NCBI GenBank assembly: GCA_009843505.1
Contig: VYDI01000034.1
Location: forward strand, 248,001-312,000
Origin: Holophagales bacterium
Lineage (GTDB): Bacteria > Acidobacteriota > Thermoanaerobaculia > Multivoradales > Multivoraceae
DNA length: 64,000 nt
Direction: 5' to 3'
In this document: positions 1 through 8,254 of the stretch, piece after piece
Layout: every line of letters begins with the position of its first letter
Numbering within the stretch: position 1 is the stretch's first letter
Notes under the pieces: generated by a model
The model's database searches: none
Told to the model about the DNA's origin: nothing
What the model saw: only the letters and a program-made list of their open reading frames with translations
Program-made: the position numbers and the translations under genes

Positions 1-2459
1 ACACCGCCCGGATCCTCCTCGCAGCCGGAGGTCCTCGCCTCGACCGAGGCGACACCGCCGGAGAAGGAACTCATGACCACGACGTCACGAGCGATGCCCG
101 GACCGGCGTTCTCGACACTGACTTCGTAGCGAACCATGCTGGTCGAGACGACCTGGCTTTCGGCTCCGAGATCCAGATCCGCGGTCTGCGAGACGCCTCC
201 TCCACCCGGATCGCCAGGAGCCTGCGGAGCCGCACGACCCGGCGCCGACAGGAACACCACGAAACCGTCGTGGTCGGAGGCGTAGAGAGCTGAGCCTGCG
301 GTGTCCTCCTCGCCCTCCGCCGCATCCGCGTTGCCCCGCGCGTACACCATCTCGACGACACTCGACTGCATCTCTTCATTCACCAGAGCGTGATCGAGCG
401 CCTGCGCGTTGCCCCGGAACACGTAGGAGTACTGTTCCGCTGCTTCCAGATCCGCGACCAGATTCTTGAGGTTCGGATTCACCAGGTCCATTCCGGGACG
501 TTTACTCTCACTGGCCGTGAAGTCGCCCGAAATCACGCCGACGATGTCGGAGTAGCCGTCGGTGAACTGATACGCGTTGAAGTCGCCGACGATGATCAAG
601 TTCGAGTCCTGGCGCGCCTGAGCCAGGGCTGCTACGGACTCAGCCTGTTCCAGGCGCTTCACCTGCACCCGATCCGTGTCGACATCGATAAACGAGCGGT
701 TGTGAATGACGATCACCGAGAACTCGATGCCGGTGACGGACGCATCGAGCTGCAGCGGCGGGCGGTCGTGGAGGATGTCGTTGTTGCTCGTCGTCGGGTT
801 GAGGAACGTCTCGCTCTTGTTGTGCTGGGTAACCGCGTCGACCGTGACTCCCGAGCGCACGAGAAACCCGACGTTCGCCCCTGTCGGCTGGTTGCCCACC
901 TCGAGGTACGCCGCGTACGAAGGACCGCCGTCCGTACGGATCTTGTTGCCCAGCGCGGTCAGTGCTTCGATCGTGAAGACCTCCTGGATGCCGATGACGT
1001 CCGGAGATCGCAAGACCTCACGTATGTAGCGGGACAGCTTGACCAGTTTCGTGTCGTAGTCCCCGGCCGAGGCGTTCAGGTTCAGCAGGTTCAGTGACGC
1101 CACTGACACCTCGCCCGCCCTTCGCTGCCGAACCGGTCGCGGCAGGGCGGAACCAGAAGTGATGCGGGTCAACTCGGTCGGCCAGAGTTCGTAGCCGCCG
1201 AACTCGAAGCCGAGAACGCCCGTTGCTGAGAACGTCGTCCCCGGAACCCAGGACTCGTTCTCGTCGCGCAGCTTGTTCGGGTCGAGTTCGAAGAGCTCGG
1301 GATTCGTGTCCCAAACCGGGATGTTCGTGTTCATCGTGTCGCCCGGATACTCGAGGCCCTTCTCCCGAAAAGCACGCGACGACGTGGGGGTGATGTACAT
1401 CTCGGCGACCGGGTCGCTACGGAAGAACTGGCTGCCGCTGCTCACCGTGCCGTTCGCGATCCGGATCCGCATGCCCTCGTAGCACTCGTACTCGATCGCG
1501 CAACTGGGACTCGCTGGGTCACCCGAAGGCACCGTCGCGCCGAAAGCCACCGGATCGGGCAACGTCTGGTTGCTGGCGTCGACGGTGACCGACGCATCGG
1601 TGATGGACATCGTGGCGTTGATCCGGGTGAAACCGAAGGACTCCTCGGCTTCTCCCACCACGTCGACCTGGTCGCCTGCGTTGATCGTCGTCGTTCCGTC
1701 ATAGAGAACGAATATCCCGTCCGAGGTGTCGGCGTCGCTGTCGCTAGCCGCGGTTGGGGTCTGGATGAAGAAGCCGCCAGCGCCCACCGCGGTCACAACG
1801 TTGTCGTTCGTCGTGACCTTCGCACCGACGTGGGGACTTTCGGCGCCGCTCCCCTGAATGTCATAGATGGCGCCGGTGAAATCCGCCGGCGCCGTCGGAC
1901 AGTCGTTCGCGGCACCGGGCGTGCCCTTGTCGCCGTCGCCGTAGCTGGTCGTCGCCTCGCACCAGTTGGAACCGACGTTGTTGTCGAGGTCGGTCGCCTT
2001 GAGCGCCATCGAGGCTCCGTTCGGGTCGGGAAAGTTCGGTCCGCCGTCCCAGTTGACGCGGTCCTGCTCCGTGCTTGTGCCATCCAGAAGCACGAGTTCG
2101 TCGTCGCCGTTGCTCAGAGAGAAGCCGTTCGGATAGTCGTAGTCGACCGTGACGCCCCCGTTGGACGATGTCGTCCCGTTGATGCCGAAGACGAGGTAAC
2201 CGCCCGCAGTGATTTCCGTGCTGCTGGAGATGGTGAACGTGTTGCTGCCATCGTCCTTGATCGTCCAGCCGTTCAGGTCGACTGTTTGACTCCCCGCGTT
2301 GTAGAGCTCGAACCACTCGCCCTGGTTGTCGTTGACAGCACTGGGGTTCTGCATGATCTCGTTGATCACGATCTGTCCGTAGCCAGACCCAACCCCACCA
2401 ATTGACAACGCGCAGCCCGCAGCGAAACGCCACGCCGCGCGCAAGACTCTCGTATTCAT
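1..2459 (-). CDS. Secreted LTD-domain endonuclease/exonuclease/phosphatase (3' end outside window)
   Basis: About 819 residues of an open frame run off the left edge, so the C-terminus is missing. The ATG at 2459 starts an N-terminal export signal (hydrophobic stretch CALSIGGVG). A lamin-tail domain follows (about residues 28-140, beginning IVINEIMQNP), then an OB-like segment typical of NucH/YhcR-type nucleases (about 150-300). An EEP phosphodiesterase domain starts near residue 450 (VASLNLLNLN) and shows IGIQEV (metal-binding Glu), VGDFNAY (about 625) and SDHDGF (about 730). The last visible part (VRYEVSVENAGPGIARDVVV) looks like a DUF11-type repeat that could lead to a wall or surface domain. 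The likely role is extracellular DNA degradation for nutrients or biofilm turnover. The domain assignment is strong; the substrate is inferred. Confidence 0.85.
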   Translation of the reverse strand, partial: MNTRVLRAAWRFAAGCALSIGGVGSGYGQIVINEIMQNPSAVNDNQGEWFELYNAGSQTVDLNGWTIKDDGSNTFTISSSTEITAGGYLVFGINGTTSSNGGVTVDYDYPNGFSLSNGDDELVLLDGTSTEQDRVNWDGGPNFPDPNGASMALKATDLDNNVGSNWCEATTSYGDGDKGTPGAANDCPTAPADFTGAIYDIQGSGAESPHVGAKVTTNDNVVTAVGAGGFFIQTPTAASDSDADTSDGIFVLYDGTTTINAGDQVDVVGEAEESFGFTRINATMSITDASVTVDASNQTLPDPVAFGATVPSGDPASPSCAIEYECYEGMRIRIANGTVSSGSQFFRSDPVAEMYITPTSSRAFREKGLEYPGDTMNTNIPVWDTNPELFELDPNKLRDENESWVPGTTFSATGVLGFEFGGYELWPTELTRITSGSALPRPVRQRRAGEVSVASLNLLNLNASAGDYDTKLVKLSRYIREVLRSPDVIGIQEVFTIEALTALGNKIRTDGGPSYAAYLEVGNQPTGANVGFLVRSGVTVDAVTQHNKSETFLNPTTSNNDILHDRPPLQLDASVTGIEFSVIVIHNRSFIDVDTDRVQVKRLEQAESVAALAQARQDSNLIIVGDFNAYQFTDGYSDIVGVISGDFTASESKRPGMDLVNPNLKNLVADLEAAEQYSYVFRGNAQALDHALVNEEMQSSVVEMVYARGNADAAEGEEDTAGSALYASDHDGFVVFLSAPGRAAPQAPGDPGGGGVSQTADLDLGAESQVVSTSMVRYEVSVENAGPGIARDVVVMSSFSGGVASVEARTSGCEEDPGG

Positions 2460-2795
2460 CTGAACCCCTCTCTTGGTCGACCTTCGCTGAATCGCGACCC
2501 GACGGGCAGCGAGGGGCGGAGAGGCAATTGACTCTCCAGCCGGACAGACCGGCCATTCCCGATCTTGTACCGGCCACTTCCGGCCGCTTGAGACACTCTC
2601 CCGTCTGCTGGAGACAGCCCCTGTGAACCGAGGGAATCACCACGCTTCGGGATTCCCGGCTGCCCGTTCAACTCCGGGTTACAGCCTCGGCGTTACTTCA
2701 CGCCGGGGACCAACCTGGAGTTTCACCAGGACAACTCCGGCGCGCCGTTGACCAGGCGGCGCAAGAGCCGTCCCAGTGGGGCCAAACAACAGATG
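2460..2795. other. 336-bp intergenic region with two hairpins
   Basis: No convincing gene is seen between the TPR gene stop (2796) and the nuclease start (2459), both on the minus strand. Two adjacent inverted repeats lie inside: CGGCGT/ACGCCG (2688-2693 and 2700-2705, extendable outward with a G-T pair) and CCTGG/CCAGG (2714-2718 and 2726-2730). A direct repeat CAACTCCGG occurs at 2669-2677 and 2732-2740. The hairpins could end TPR-operon transcription, but there is no T-tract. Confidence 0.4.
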
Positions 2796-3998
2796 CTAGC
2801 GCAACTGTTCCAAACTGCCGCCCAGGCTGCGGAGAATCTCTCGCGCGCGAGGATGATCGGGGTCCAACTCGAGCGCCTTTTCCAACTGCTGTAAACCTCG
2901 TTCAGCTCGCCCCGTCCTGATGTAGGCGATCGTAAGCAGCGCGTAGGCGTCGGCCCGGTCCGGATCGATCTCGATCGCCCTTTCCAGCGCCGCGGCGGCC
3001 TCCTGGTTCCGGTCGGCCAAACCGTGGAGCACGCTCAGGTTGAGGTGCGCGTCGTAGGACTCGGGATCGAGCCGCAGGACCTCGCGGTAGAGGCGTTCGG
3101 CAGCGAGGTGGTTCCCTTCCGCCAGCCGCTGGTTCGCCGTCCGGATCATGGTCTGCGTGTCCCGTACCAGCTCGAACACGGCCTCCAGCATCGGGTCGTC
3201 GAGGTTCGAGACTTCCGCGTCCACCAGACCGGCCAGCAGGTTCTCGGCGCGCTCCGTGTTGCCGAGTTGCCTCTCTGTCATCGCCAGCAGGTAACGGGTC
3301 TCCCGATGGGCCGGATCGAGCGCCAGCGCCGTGCGCAGATGCTGAACCGCGGTCTCGGGCCGGCCCTGGCGGCGGGCCGTCTTGCCCAATCCGAGTTCGC
3401 TCCAGGGAGTGCCGGGAGACGCGGCCCTCACCGCGCGGAACGCCTCCTCCGCTCCGTCCGAGTCGCCAGCGGCCAGCAGCGCGTTGCCGAGCCGGACGCG
3501 CGCCGCCCAGTACGACGGACGAAGCTCCAGGGTGCGCTCGAAGAGACGCGCCGCTTCGTCGTGAGCGCCGCGGCCCGCGGCGAGAAACCCAAGGTAGTAA
3601 GGCCAGTCGGGCCTCGATGGATCGAGTTCCTCGGCCCGCTCGTAGCAGCGCCGGGCCTGGTCGACGTAGCGGTGAGCTTGATAGAGCCGGCCCAGGGCGC
3701 CGACTGCCGCGCCGCTCGACGGGTCCTGGTCAACGACCGCGAGGGCGTCGCGGACGGCTGTGGCAAAGCCCGGGTCGAGTTCGGAGAGGTTGGGGACGCG
3801 GGGAACTTCGGCGGCTGCGGTTGGCGCTGGTTCATCGGGAAGGTCGGGTCCAGAGTCGGCACAGCCCAGGACGAACCCCAGGAAGACGATCGCGACGGCC
3901 CATGCCGGCCAGAGGGCCGGCGCACCGGCAATGATCGCGCGCTTCGCTGCTGCATCTGTCCGCGCGTCATTGCGGACAAAGGGGCTACCTCGCGTCAC
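2796..3998 (-). CDS. TPR-repeat lipoprotein
   Basis: Predicted 400 residues. A GTG at 3998 is preferred because GGAAGGGG lies about 8 nt upstream; the frame also reaches an ATG at 4037. The N-terminus carries a hydrophobic segment ending in a lipobox (FVLGC, then ADSG), so the protein is probably anchored in a membrane and faces the periplasm. The rest is at least seven tetratricopeptide units, for example AARLFERTLELRPSYWAARV and AAAALERAIEIDPDRADAYA. The gene overlaps the end of the upstream ASPIC/UnbV gene by 14 nt, so the two are co-translated. CRTAC1-like proteins beside TPR proteins are a recurrent pair in Acidobacteriota and Planctomycetes; the TPR partner probably acts as a scaffold. 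No enzymatic domain is visible. Confidence 0.85.
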   Translation of the reverse strand: MTRGSPFVRNDARTDAAAKRAIIAGAPALWPAWAVAIVFLGFVLGCADSGPDLPDEPAPTAAAEVPRVPNLSELDPGFATAVRDALAVVDQDPSSGAAVGALGRLYQAHRYVDQARRCYERAEELDPSRPDWPYYLGFLAAGRGAHDEAARLFERTLELRPSYWAARVRLGNALLAAGDSDGAEEAFRAVRAASPGTPWSELGLGKTARRQGRPETAVQHLRTALALDPAHRETRYLLAMTERQLGNTERAENLLAGLVDAEVSNLDDPMLEAVFELVRDTQTMIRTANQRLAEGNHLAAERLYREVLRLDPESYDAHLNLSVLHGLADRNQEAAAALERAIEIDPDRADAYALLTIAYIRTGRAERGLQQLEKALELDPDHPRAREILRSLGGSLEQLR

Positions 3999-5724
3999 GG
4001 CAAACCCCTTCCGCAGGAGCTTCCCCGCCCGGCGCAAGCAGGCGCAAGACGCTGTTCACCGGCACCCCCGACCGTTCGGTGACCCCGCCGTGCGACCAGT
4101 CCACCCTGATGTGGTCGACACCCGGAATGTCGCCGAACGCGAAGTGAACCCGCGGATCGTTGGCAACGGCGAAGCTCTGCGCCGGCCGCACGTCCCGGGT
4201 CCAGCTTCTGCCTCCCGCCCGGACGGTAACGCGCGAGCCGATGGCGGAACGGTCGAGGATGCCGCCGCCACAGAGGTCGACGACCAGCCACGAGCGGGCG
4301 TTGCCGACGTCGTTCCTGAACAACCTCGCCGGTCCCTCGTTGTTGACGACCACGATGTCGACGTCGCCATCGTTGTCGAGATCGCCGAACGCCGCGCCGC
4401 GGCTGACCTCTAGCAGCTCCAGAGCGGCGCCGGCCCGGCCTGAGACGTCCTCGTAACGGCCGGACGGCGTGCCCCGCAACAACTGGTTCGGCTCGCGATA
4501 GTCGAAGGCGGCGGTGTCTCCCGGCGTCACCTTGCCGTTGGCGATGAAGAGGTCGAGGTTGCCGTCCCCGTCGTAGTCGAACCAGGAGGTGCCGAAGCCG
4601 GTGTACGGCTGGCTGACGCCGCCTAGTCGCGCCTCGTCGGTCACATCCTGGAAGAAGCCGCCGCCGTCATTCCGGTAGAACGTGTTCGTCTCTCCGCTCA
4701 GGTGGGTCAGGAACAGGTCAAGGTCGCCGTCGCCGTCGGGGTCGGCCACCGCGATGCCCATGCCCGCTTCGGGCTGGCCGAGCTCGTTGAGCGCGGCCCC
4801 GCGCGCCAGCGCGTCCTCCCGGAACGTGCCGTCGCCCTGGCTCAGCCACAGGTAGTTCACCGCCTGGTCGTTCGCCACGTAGAGATCGACGAGGTTGTCG
4901 CCGTCGAAATCCACCGCGACCACGCCCAGGCCCGGCCCGGCAACCGAGCGAATGCCCGCGGCCTCGCTCACGTCGGTGAATCGGCCGCCGCCGTCGTTGC
5001 GGTAGAGCGTGTCTGGCGCCGGCGGATACTCCGCCGGATTGCAGTAGTTGCGGAGGCCGTTCGGCCCGAGGCAGGGTCGCTCCCGCTCGGCGCTCCAGAC
5101 GACGTAGTTGGCGACGAAGAGGTCCAGATCCAGATCGCCGTCGTAGTCGAAGAAGACGCTGCTGGACGACCACGCCGGGTCGCCTACGCCGGCACGTTCG
5201 GTTACGTTCTCGAAGCTGCCGTCGCCGAGGTTGCGATAGAGCCGATTCGGGCCGACGTTCGTCACGTAGAGGTCGACCAGACCGTCCCGGTCGAAGTCGG
5301 CCGCGGTGGCGCCGGCGCCGTAGCCCGTGTCGCCGACGCCGGCGGCGTCCGTCACGTCCTCGAAGGCGCCGTCACCCAGGTTGCGGTAGAGGCGGTTGCC
5401 CGGCCGGTCGGCGACCGCGCGCGCCGACATCGCGGCTTCCGGTGCTCCGGGAACCGGCCCGCTCTGTACCAGGTAGACGTCCAGCAGTCCGTCGTCGTCG
5501 AAGTCGAGCAGCGCTCCGCCTCCCACCAGGAGTTCCGGGTAGTTGTACTCGCCCGTCCCGCCGTTGCGATGAACGAAGTCGAGTCCCGCTTCGGACGCGC
5601 GGTCGACGAAGACCGGCTCCGGCGCGGGAACCGCCGTCGACACGTCCGCGCCGCCGTCCGCTTCGGCGCATGCCAGGAGAACCGCAACCAGAAGGACTAG
5701 GGCGAAGGTAGAAGAACGCCACAT
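3985..5724 (-). CDS. FG-GAP/VCBS beta-propeller lipoprotein with C-terminal ASPIC/UnbV domain (CRTAC1-like)
   Basis: Predicted 579 residues from the ATG at 5724; a longer frame upstream would run into the oppositely oriented vapB promoter. The signal peptide ends in a lipobox (VAVLLAC). At least seven FG-GAP/VCBS blades carry Ca-binding DxDxDGxxD motifs, such as DFDDDGLLDVYLV, DFDRDGLVDLYVT, DYDGDGNLDLFIAN and DLDNDGDVDIVVV. The final 100 residues match the ASPIC/UnbV domain (SRVTVRAGG, then VHFAFGD and VDHIRVDWSHG). Such proteins are extracytoplasmic Ca-binding propellers of unclear function. The neighbouring TPR gene overlaps the 3' end, suggesting a two-protein surface complex. Family call is strong; function is unknown. 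Confidence 0.88.
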   Translation of the reverse strand: MWRSSTFALVLLVAVLLACAEADGGADVSTAVPAPEPVFVDRASEAGLDFVHRNGGTGEYNYPELLVGGGALLDFDDDGLLDVYLVQSGPVPGAPEAAMSARAVADRPGNRLYRNLGDGAFEDVTDAAGVGDTGYGAGATAADFDRDGLVDLYVTNVGPNRLYRNLGDGSFENVTERAGVGDPAWSSSSVFFDYDGDLDLDLFVANYVVWSAERERPCLGPNGLRNYCNPAEYPPAPDTLYRNDGGGRFTDVSEAAGIRSVAGPGLGVVAVDFDGDNLVDLYVANDQAVNYLWLSQGDGTFREDALARGAALNELGQPEAGMGIAVADPDGDGDLDLFLTHLSGETNTFYRNDGGGFFQDVTDEARLGGVSQPYTGFGTSWFDYDGDGNLDLFIANGKVTPGDTAAFDYREPNQLLRGTPSGRYEDVSGRAGAALELLEVSRGAAFGDLDNDGDVDIVVVNNEGPARLFRNDVGNARSWLVVDLCGGGILDRSAIGSRVTVRAGGRSWTRDVRPAQSFAVANDPRVHFAFGDIPGVDHIRVDWSHGGVTERSGVPVNSVLRLLAPGGEAPAEGVCRDAR

Positions 5725-5763
5725 GGCCGCAGCAGACACTATCCGCGAGACCAGTCCGCTCCG

Positions 5764-5802
5764 TTGACAGGAATCCACCGCAGGTGATACAGATTTCTGT
5801 AT
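5764..5802 (+). promoter_or_regulatory. vapBC-1 promoter with palindromic operator
   Basis: A perfect -35 TTGACA (5764-5769) is followed after 18 nt by a TG-extended -10-like TACAGA (5788-5793). The perfect inverted repeat ATACAGA-TT-TCTGTAT (5787-5802) covers the -10 and the first two bases of the vapB start codon (ATG at 5801). Transcription would start at or next to the ATG, so the mRNA is probably leaderless. The palindrome is the expected binding site for a ribbon-helix-helix antitoxin dimer repressing its own operon. Confidence 0.65.
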
Positions 5803-6040
5803 GAAGACCACGCTGAACTTCGACGACCGCCTGATCAAGGCGGCCAAGGTGCGAGCCGCCGAGGACGGCGAACCGCTGACTCGCCTGATCGAGCGGGCTA
5901 TCCGGCAGTACCTGCAGCCACCACGGCGAACCGAGGAGCCGTTCAAGCTGAAGCTCGTCACGAAGAAGACGCGCACCCTGCCGGGCGTTGACGTCGCCGA
6001 CCGCAACTCCCTCTACGACATCATGGACGGTCTGGATTGA
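5801..6040 (+). CDS. vapB: VapB-type ribbon-helix-helix antitoxin
   Basis: 79 residues. The N-terminus (MKTTLNFDDRLIKAAKVRA) is a ribbon-helix-helix DNA-binding fold: a short beta strand followed by two helices. The C-terminal 30 residues would wrap and neutralise the toxin. The stop codon overlaps the toxin start by 4 nt (TTGA), the usual layout of vapBC modules. There is no Shine-Dalgarno sequence; the promoter and a 16-bp palindrome end at the start codon, which fits autorepression and a leaderless mRNA. Confidence 0.85.
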   Translation: MKTTLNFDDRLIKAAKVRAAEDGEPLTRLIERAIRQYLQPPRRTEEPFKLKLVTKKTRTLPGVDVADRNSLYDIMDGLD

Positions 6041-6468
6041 TCGCCGTCGACACGAACATCCTCGTCTATGCCCACGACCCGAGTTCGCGCATGCACAAGG
6101 CCGCCTGCGGCCGCCTTGAGGCGCTCTCCGGTGCCCTGTTCAATTGGTCCCTTCCGGCACCGTGCCTGGTCGAGTTTCTTCGTGTAGCGACGCATCCCAG
6201 GATCCTCAGTCCGCCGTACACGGCTGATGAAGCCAGCGCGAACGTCGTGCGCATCCTCGCCTCACCGAGCCTGACACTGCTGCGGCCCGGCCCGCACTAT
6301 GCGGAACTCCTGCTCGAGGCCATCCGCGAAGTGAGCGCCACGGGCAACCTGGTCTTCGACGCGCAGATCGTCGCGCTCTGCCGTGAGCACGGCGTCTCCA
6401 GGCTGTTGACGCACGACCGCGACTTCGACCGTTTCAAGGGACTCCAGACGGAGCGACTCGAGATCTGA
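6037..6468 (+). CDS. vapC: VapC-type PIN-domain ribonuclease toxin
   Basis: 143 residues from a TTG start that overlaps the antitoxin stop by 4 nt. The PIN-fold acidic residues are all present: D5 (AVDTN), E46 (CLVEFLR), D108 (VFDAQIVA) and D127 (LTHDRDF). This set coordinates Mg or Mn for RNA cleavage, typically of tRNA or rRNA in VapC toxins. The complete catalytic set suggests an active toxin. The TTG start and coupling would keep toxin synthesis dependent on antitoxin translation. Confidence 0.88.
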   Translation: MIAVDTNILVYAHDPSSRMHKAACGRLEALSGALFNWSLPAPCLVEFLRVATHPRILSPPYTADEASANVVRILASPSLTLLRPGPHYAELLLEAIREVSATGNLVFDAQIVALCREHGVSRLLTHDRDFDRFKGLQTERLEI

Positions 6469-6546
6469 GCTCCTGGCCTCGACCGCCCGGAACCCGGAGG
6501 AACCGGTACGACCACTGAATAGACTCGCACGAGGAGGACTCCCCTC

Positions 6547-7038
6547 ATGTCTACGCTACAGCACCGCGTTCGTCACGCCCGATTCGCTCGTGAGACGGCG
6601 CTCGCCGCCTTGGTCGCAGGTGCCGCACTGGCCGCGATCCCGGCCGCCGCCGCCGAAGAGGACCCTGTCTTCACCAGCCGCGGCAACCTGGCCATCCGCG
6701 GCTACGACCCGGTCGCCTACTTCACGGAAGGGAAGGCTGTCAAAGGCGACAAGGACTTCACCCTCGGTTGGCAGGGCGCCGACTGGCGTTTCGCCAGCGC
6801 CGGGAACCGGGATCGCTTCTCTGAAGATCCGGAGAAGTACGCGCCCCAGTACGGCGGCTACTGCGCCTGGGCGGTCAGCCGCAACTACACGGCGCCGACC
6901 GACCCGGACGCCTTCACGCTCGTGGACGGCAAGCTCTACCTGAACTACAACAAGAGGGTCATGAGGCAGTGGCTGGAGGACCGCGACCGGAACATCGAGC
7001 AGGCCGACGAAAACTGGCCCGCGGTTCTCGAGGAGTGA
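6547..7038 (+). CDS. Exported YHS-domain protein
   Basis: 163 residues; a strong ribosome-binding site (GAGGAGG at 6531-6537) precedes the ATG. A signal peptide of about 36 residues ends near AAIPAAAAEE. The YHS domain occupies about residues 45-115 (NLAIRGYDPVAYFTEGKAVKG, then WRFASAGNRDRFSEDPEKYAP and YGGYCAWAV). Related proteins bind metals through the tyrosine/histidine/serine motif and a conserved cysteine; here the GYCAW cysteine is kept. It stands alone between the vapBC module and the nuclease genes. A periplasmic metal-binding or sensing role is likely but not shown. Confidence 0.8.
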   Translation: MSTLQHRVRHARFARETALAALVAGAALAAIPAAAAEEDPVFTSRGNLAIRGYDPVAYFTEGKAVKGDKDFTLGWQGADWRFASAGNRDRFSEDPEKYAPQYGGYCAWAVSRNYTAPTDPDAFTLVDGKLYLNYNKRVMRQWLEDRDRNIEQADENWPAVLEE

Positions 7039-7084
7039 CGCGTAACGCCGGCGCCGCTAGCGTCCCGTCCGGAAAGCCCGGGGC

Positions 7085-8254
7085 GTGAAGCTCCTCGCCT
7101 TCAGCGACGTTCACCTGGACGCGAAGTTCGGCTGGGCGACCCGGGAAGTCGCCCGCCGACAGCGCCAACGGCTGCGGGACGGCGTGACCTGGGCGTTCGA
7201 ACAGGCCCGCCAGGAGGGTGCTGCCGCCGTACTGATCGGTGGCGACCTGTTCGAGCAGGAGCTCGTGTCGCCGGACACGGTCGAGTTCCTGCGCCGGACT
7301 TTCGAGCGATCAGGCCTCCAGGTCTTGGCCGCTCCCGGCAACCACGACTACGCGGACACGGAGAGCCCGTACCGGCGGATCGACTGGCCGGACAACGTCC
7401 ACATCTTCCGGGAGACGCACTTCACGTCCAAGCACCTCGCCGACGATGTGACCATCTGGGGCGCCGCCCACCGCAAGCCCGCAGACACGCCCGGCTTCTT
7501 CGACGACGGATTCCAGGTCGAGGGCTCGGGTACTCACATCGCCGTGTTCCACGGCGAGGAACGGAACGCCGCGTTCCAGGCTCAGTATCGGCATGCCCCG
7601 TTTGAAAGCGACCAGATCGCGGCCGCCGGGTTCGACCACGCCGTCGTCGGCCACTCCCACAAGCCGGCCGATCGTCCGACCTGGACCCGGCTCGGTTCCC
7701 TCGAACGGCTCAAGTTCAACGAGGGGTATGGCAACGCCGTGGTGTTGGAGGCCGAGAACGGCGAGGTCAAACGACGACGCCTCGATCCCCGCCCTCCCGC
7801 GCTCCACAGTCTGACCGTCGACCTGACGGAAGCGGAGAGCGGCGACGAGGCAAGGAAGCGGATCGGGAAGGCCCTCGACGGCCTGGCCGGGGCCGCGCGG
7901 GTCCGCCTGATCGGCGAGCCGGACAACCTCCACCTGCATACCGAAGACTTCGACGCGGCCTTGTTTGAGCCCCACGAAGGCATCGACCAGGTGTTGGTCG
8001 ACACCTCGGATCTGACCTCCCCCTACGACCTCGACCAGATCGAGGACGAACCGACGGTGCGCGGCATGTTCGTAAGGCGAGTCCGGGGCGCCGATCTCGA
8101 CCGCGAAACGGAGCGCATCGTACTGCTCGCCGGCCTGCGCGCACTCGACGACCGGGACATCGGCGTCCTGGACGAACTCCGAATGGCCGGCATCGACGAG
8201 GACTTCTCCGACGACCAGCCGCTCGATGTCCCGGCGGACGGAGCGGCCGCGTGA
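7085..8254 (+). CDS. DNA repair metallophosphoesterase, SbcD/YhaO-like
   Basis: 389 residues from a GTG start. The N-terminal 240 residues form a calcineurin-type phosphoesterase: SDVHLD (D8, H10), GGDLFE (52-57), APGNHDYAD (with the conserved NH), VFHGEE and VVGHSHKP. These ligate two metal ions, as in SbcD/Mre11. The C-terminal 140 residues are less conserved and probably contact the partner ATPase. The stop codon overlaps the start of the next gene (GTGA), which encodes an SbcC/YhaN-like ATPase, so the two proteins probably form one nuclease complex acting on DNA ends in the cytoplasm. Confidence 0.88.
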   Translation: MKLLAFSDVHLDAKFGWATREVARRQRQRLRDGVTWAFEQARQEGAAAVLIGGDLFEQELVSPDTVEFLRRTFERSGLQVLAAPGNHDYADTESPYRRIDWPDNVHIFRETHFTSKHLADDVTIWGAAHRKPADTPGFFDDGFQVEGSGTHIAVFHGEERNAAFQAQYRHAPFESDQIAAAGFDHAVVGHSHKPADRPTWTRLGSLERLKFNEGYGNAVVLEAENGEVKRRRLDPRPPALHSLTVDLTEAESGDEARKRIGKALDGLAGAARVRLIGEPDNLHLHTEDFDAALFEPHEGIDQVLVDTSDLTSPYDLDQIEDEPTVRGMFVRRVRGADLDRETERIVLLAGLRALDDRDIGVLDELRMAGIDEDFSDDQPLDVPADGAAA

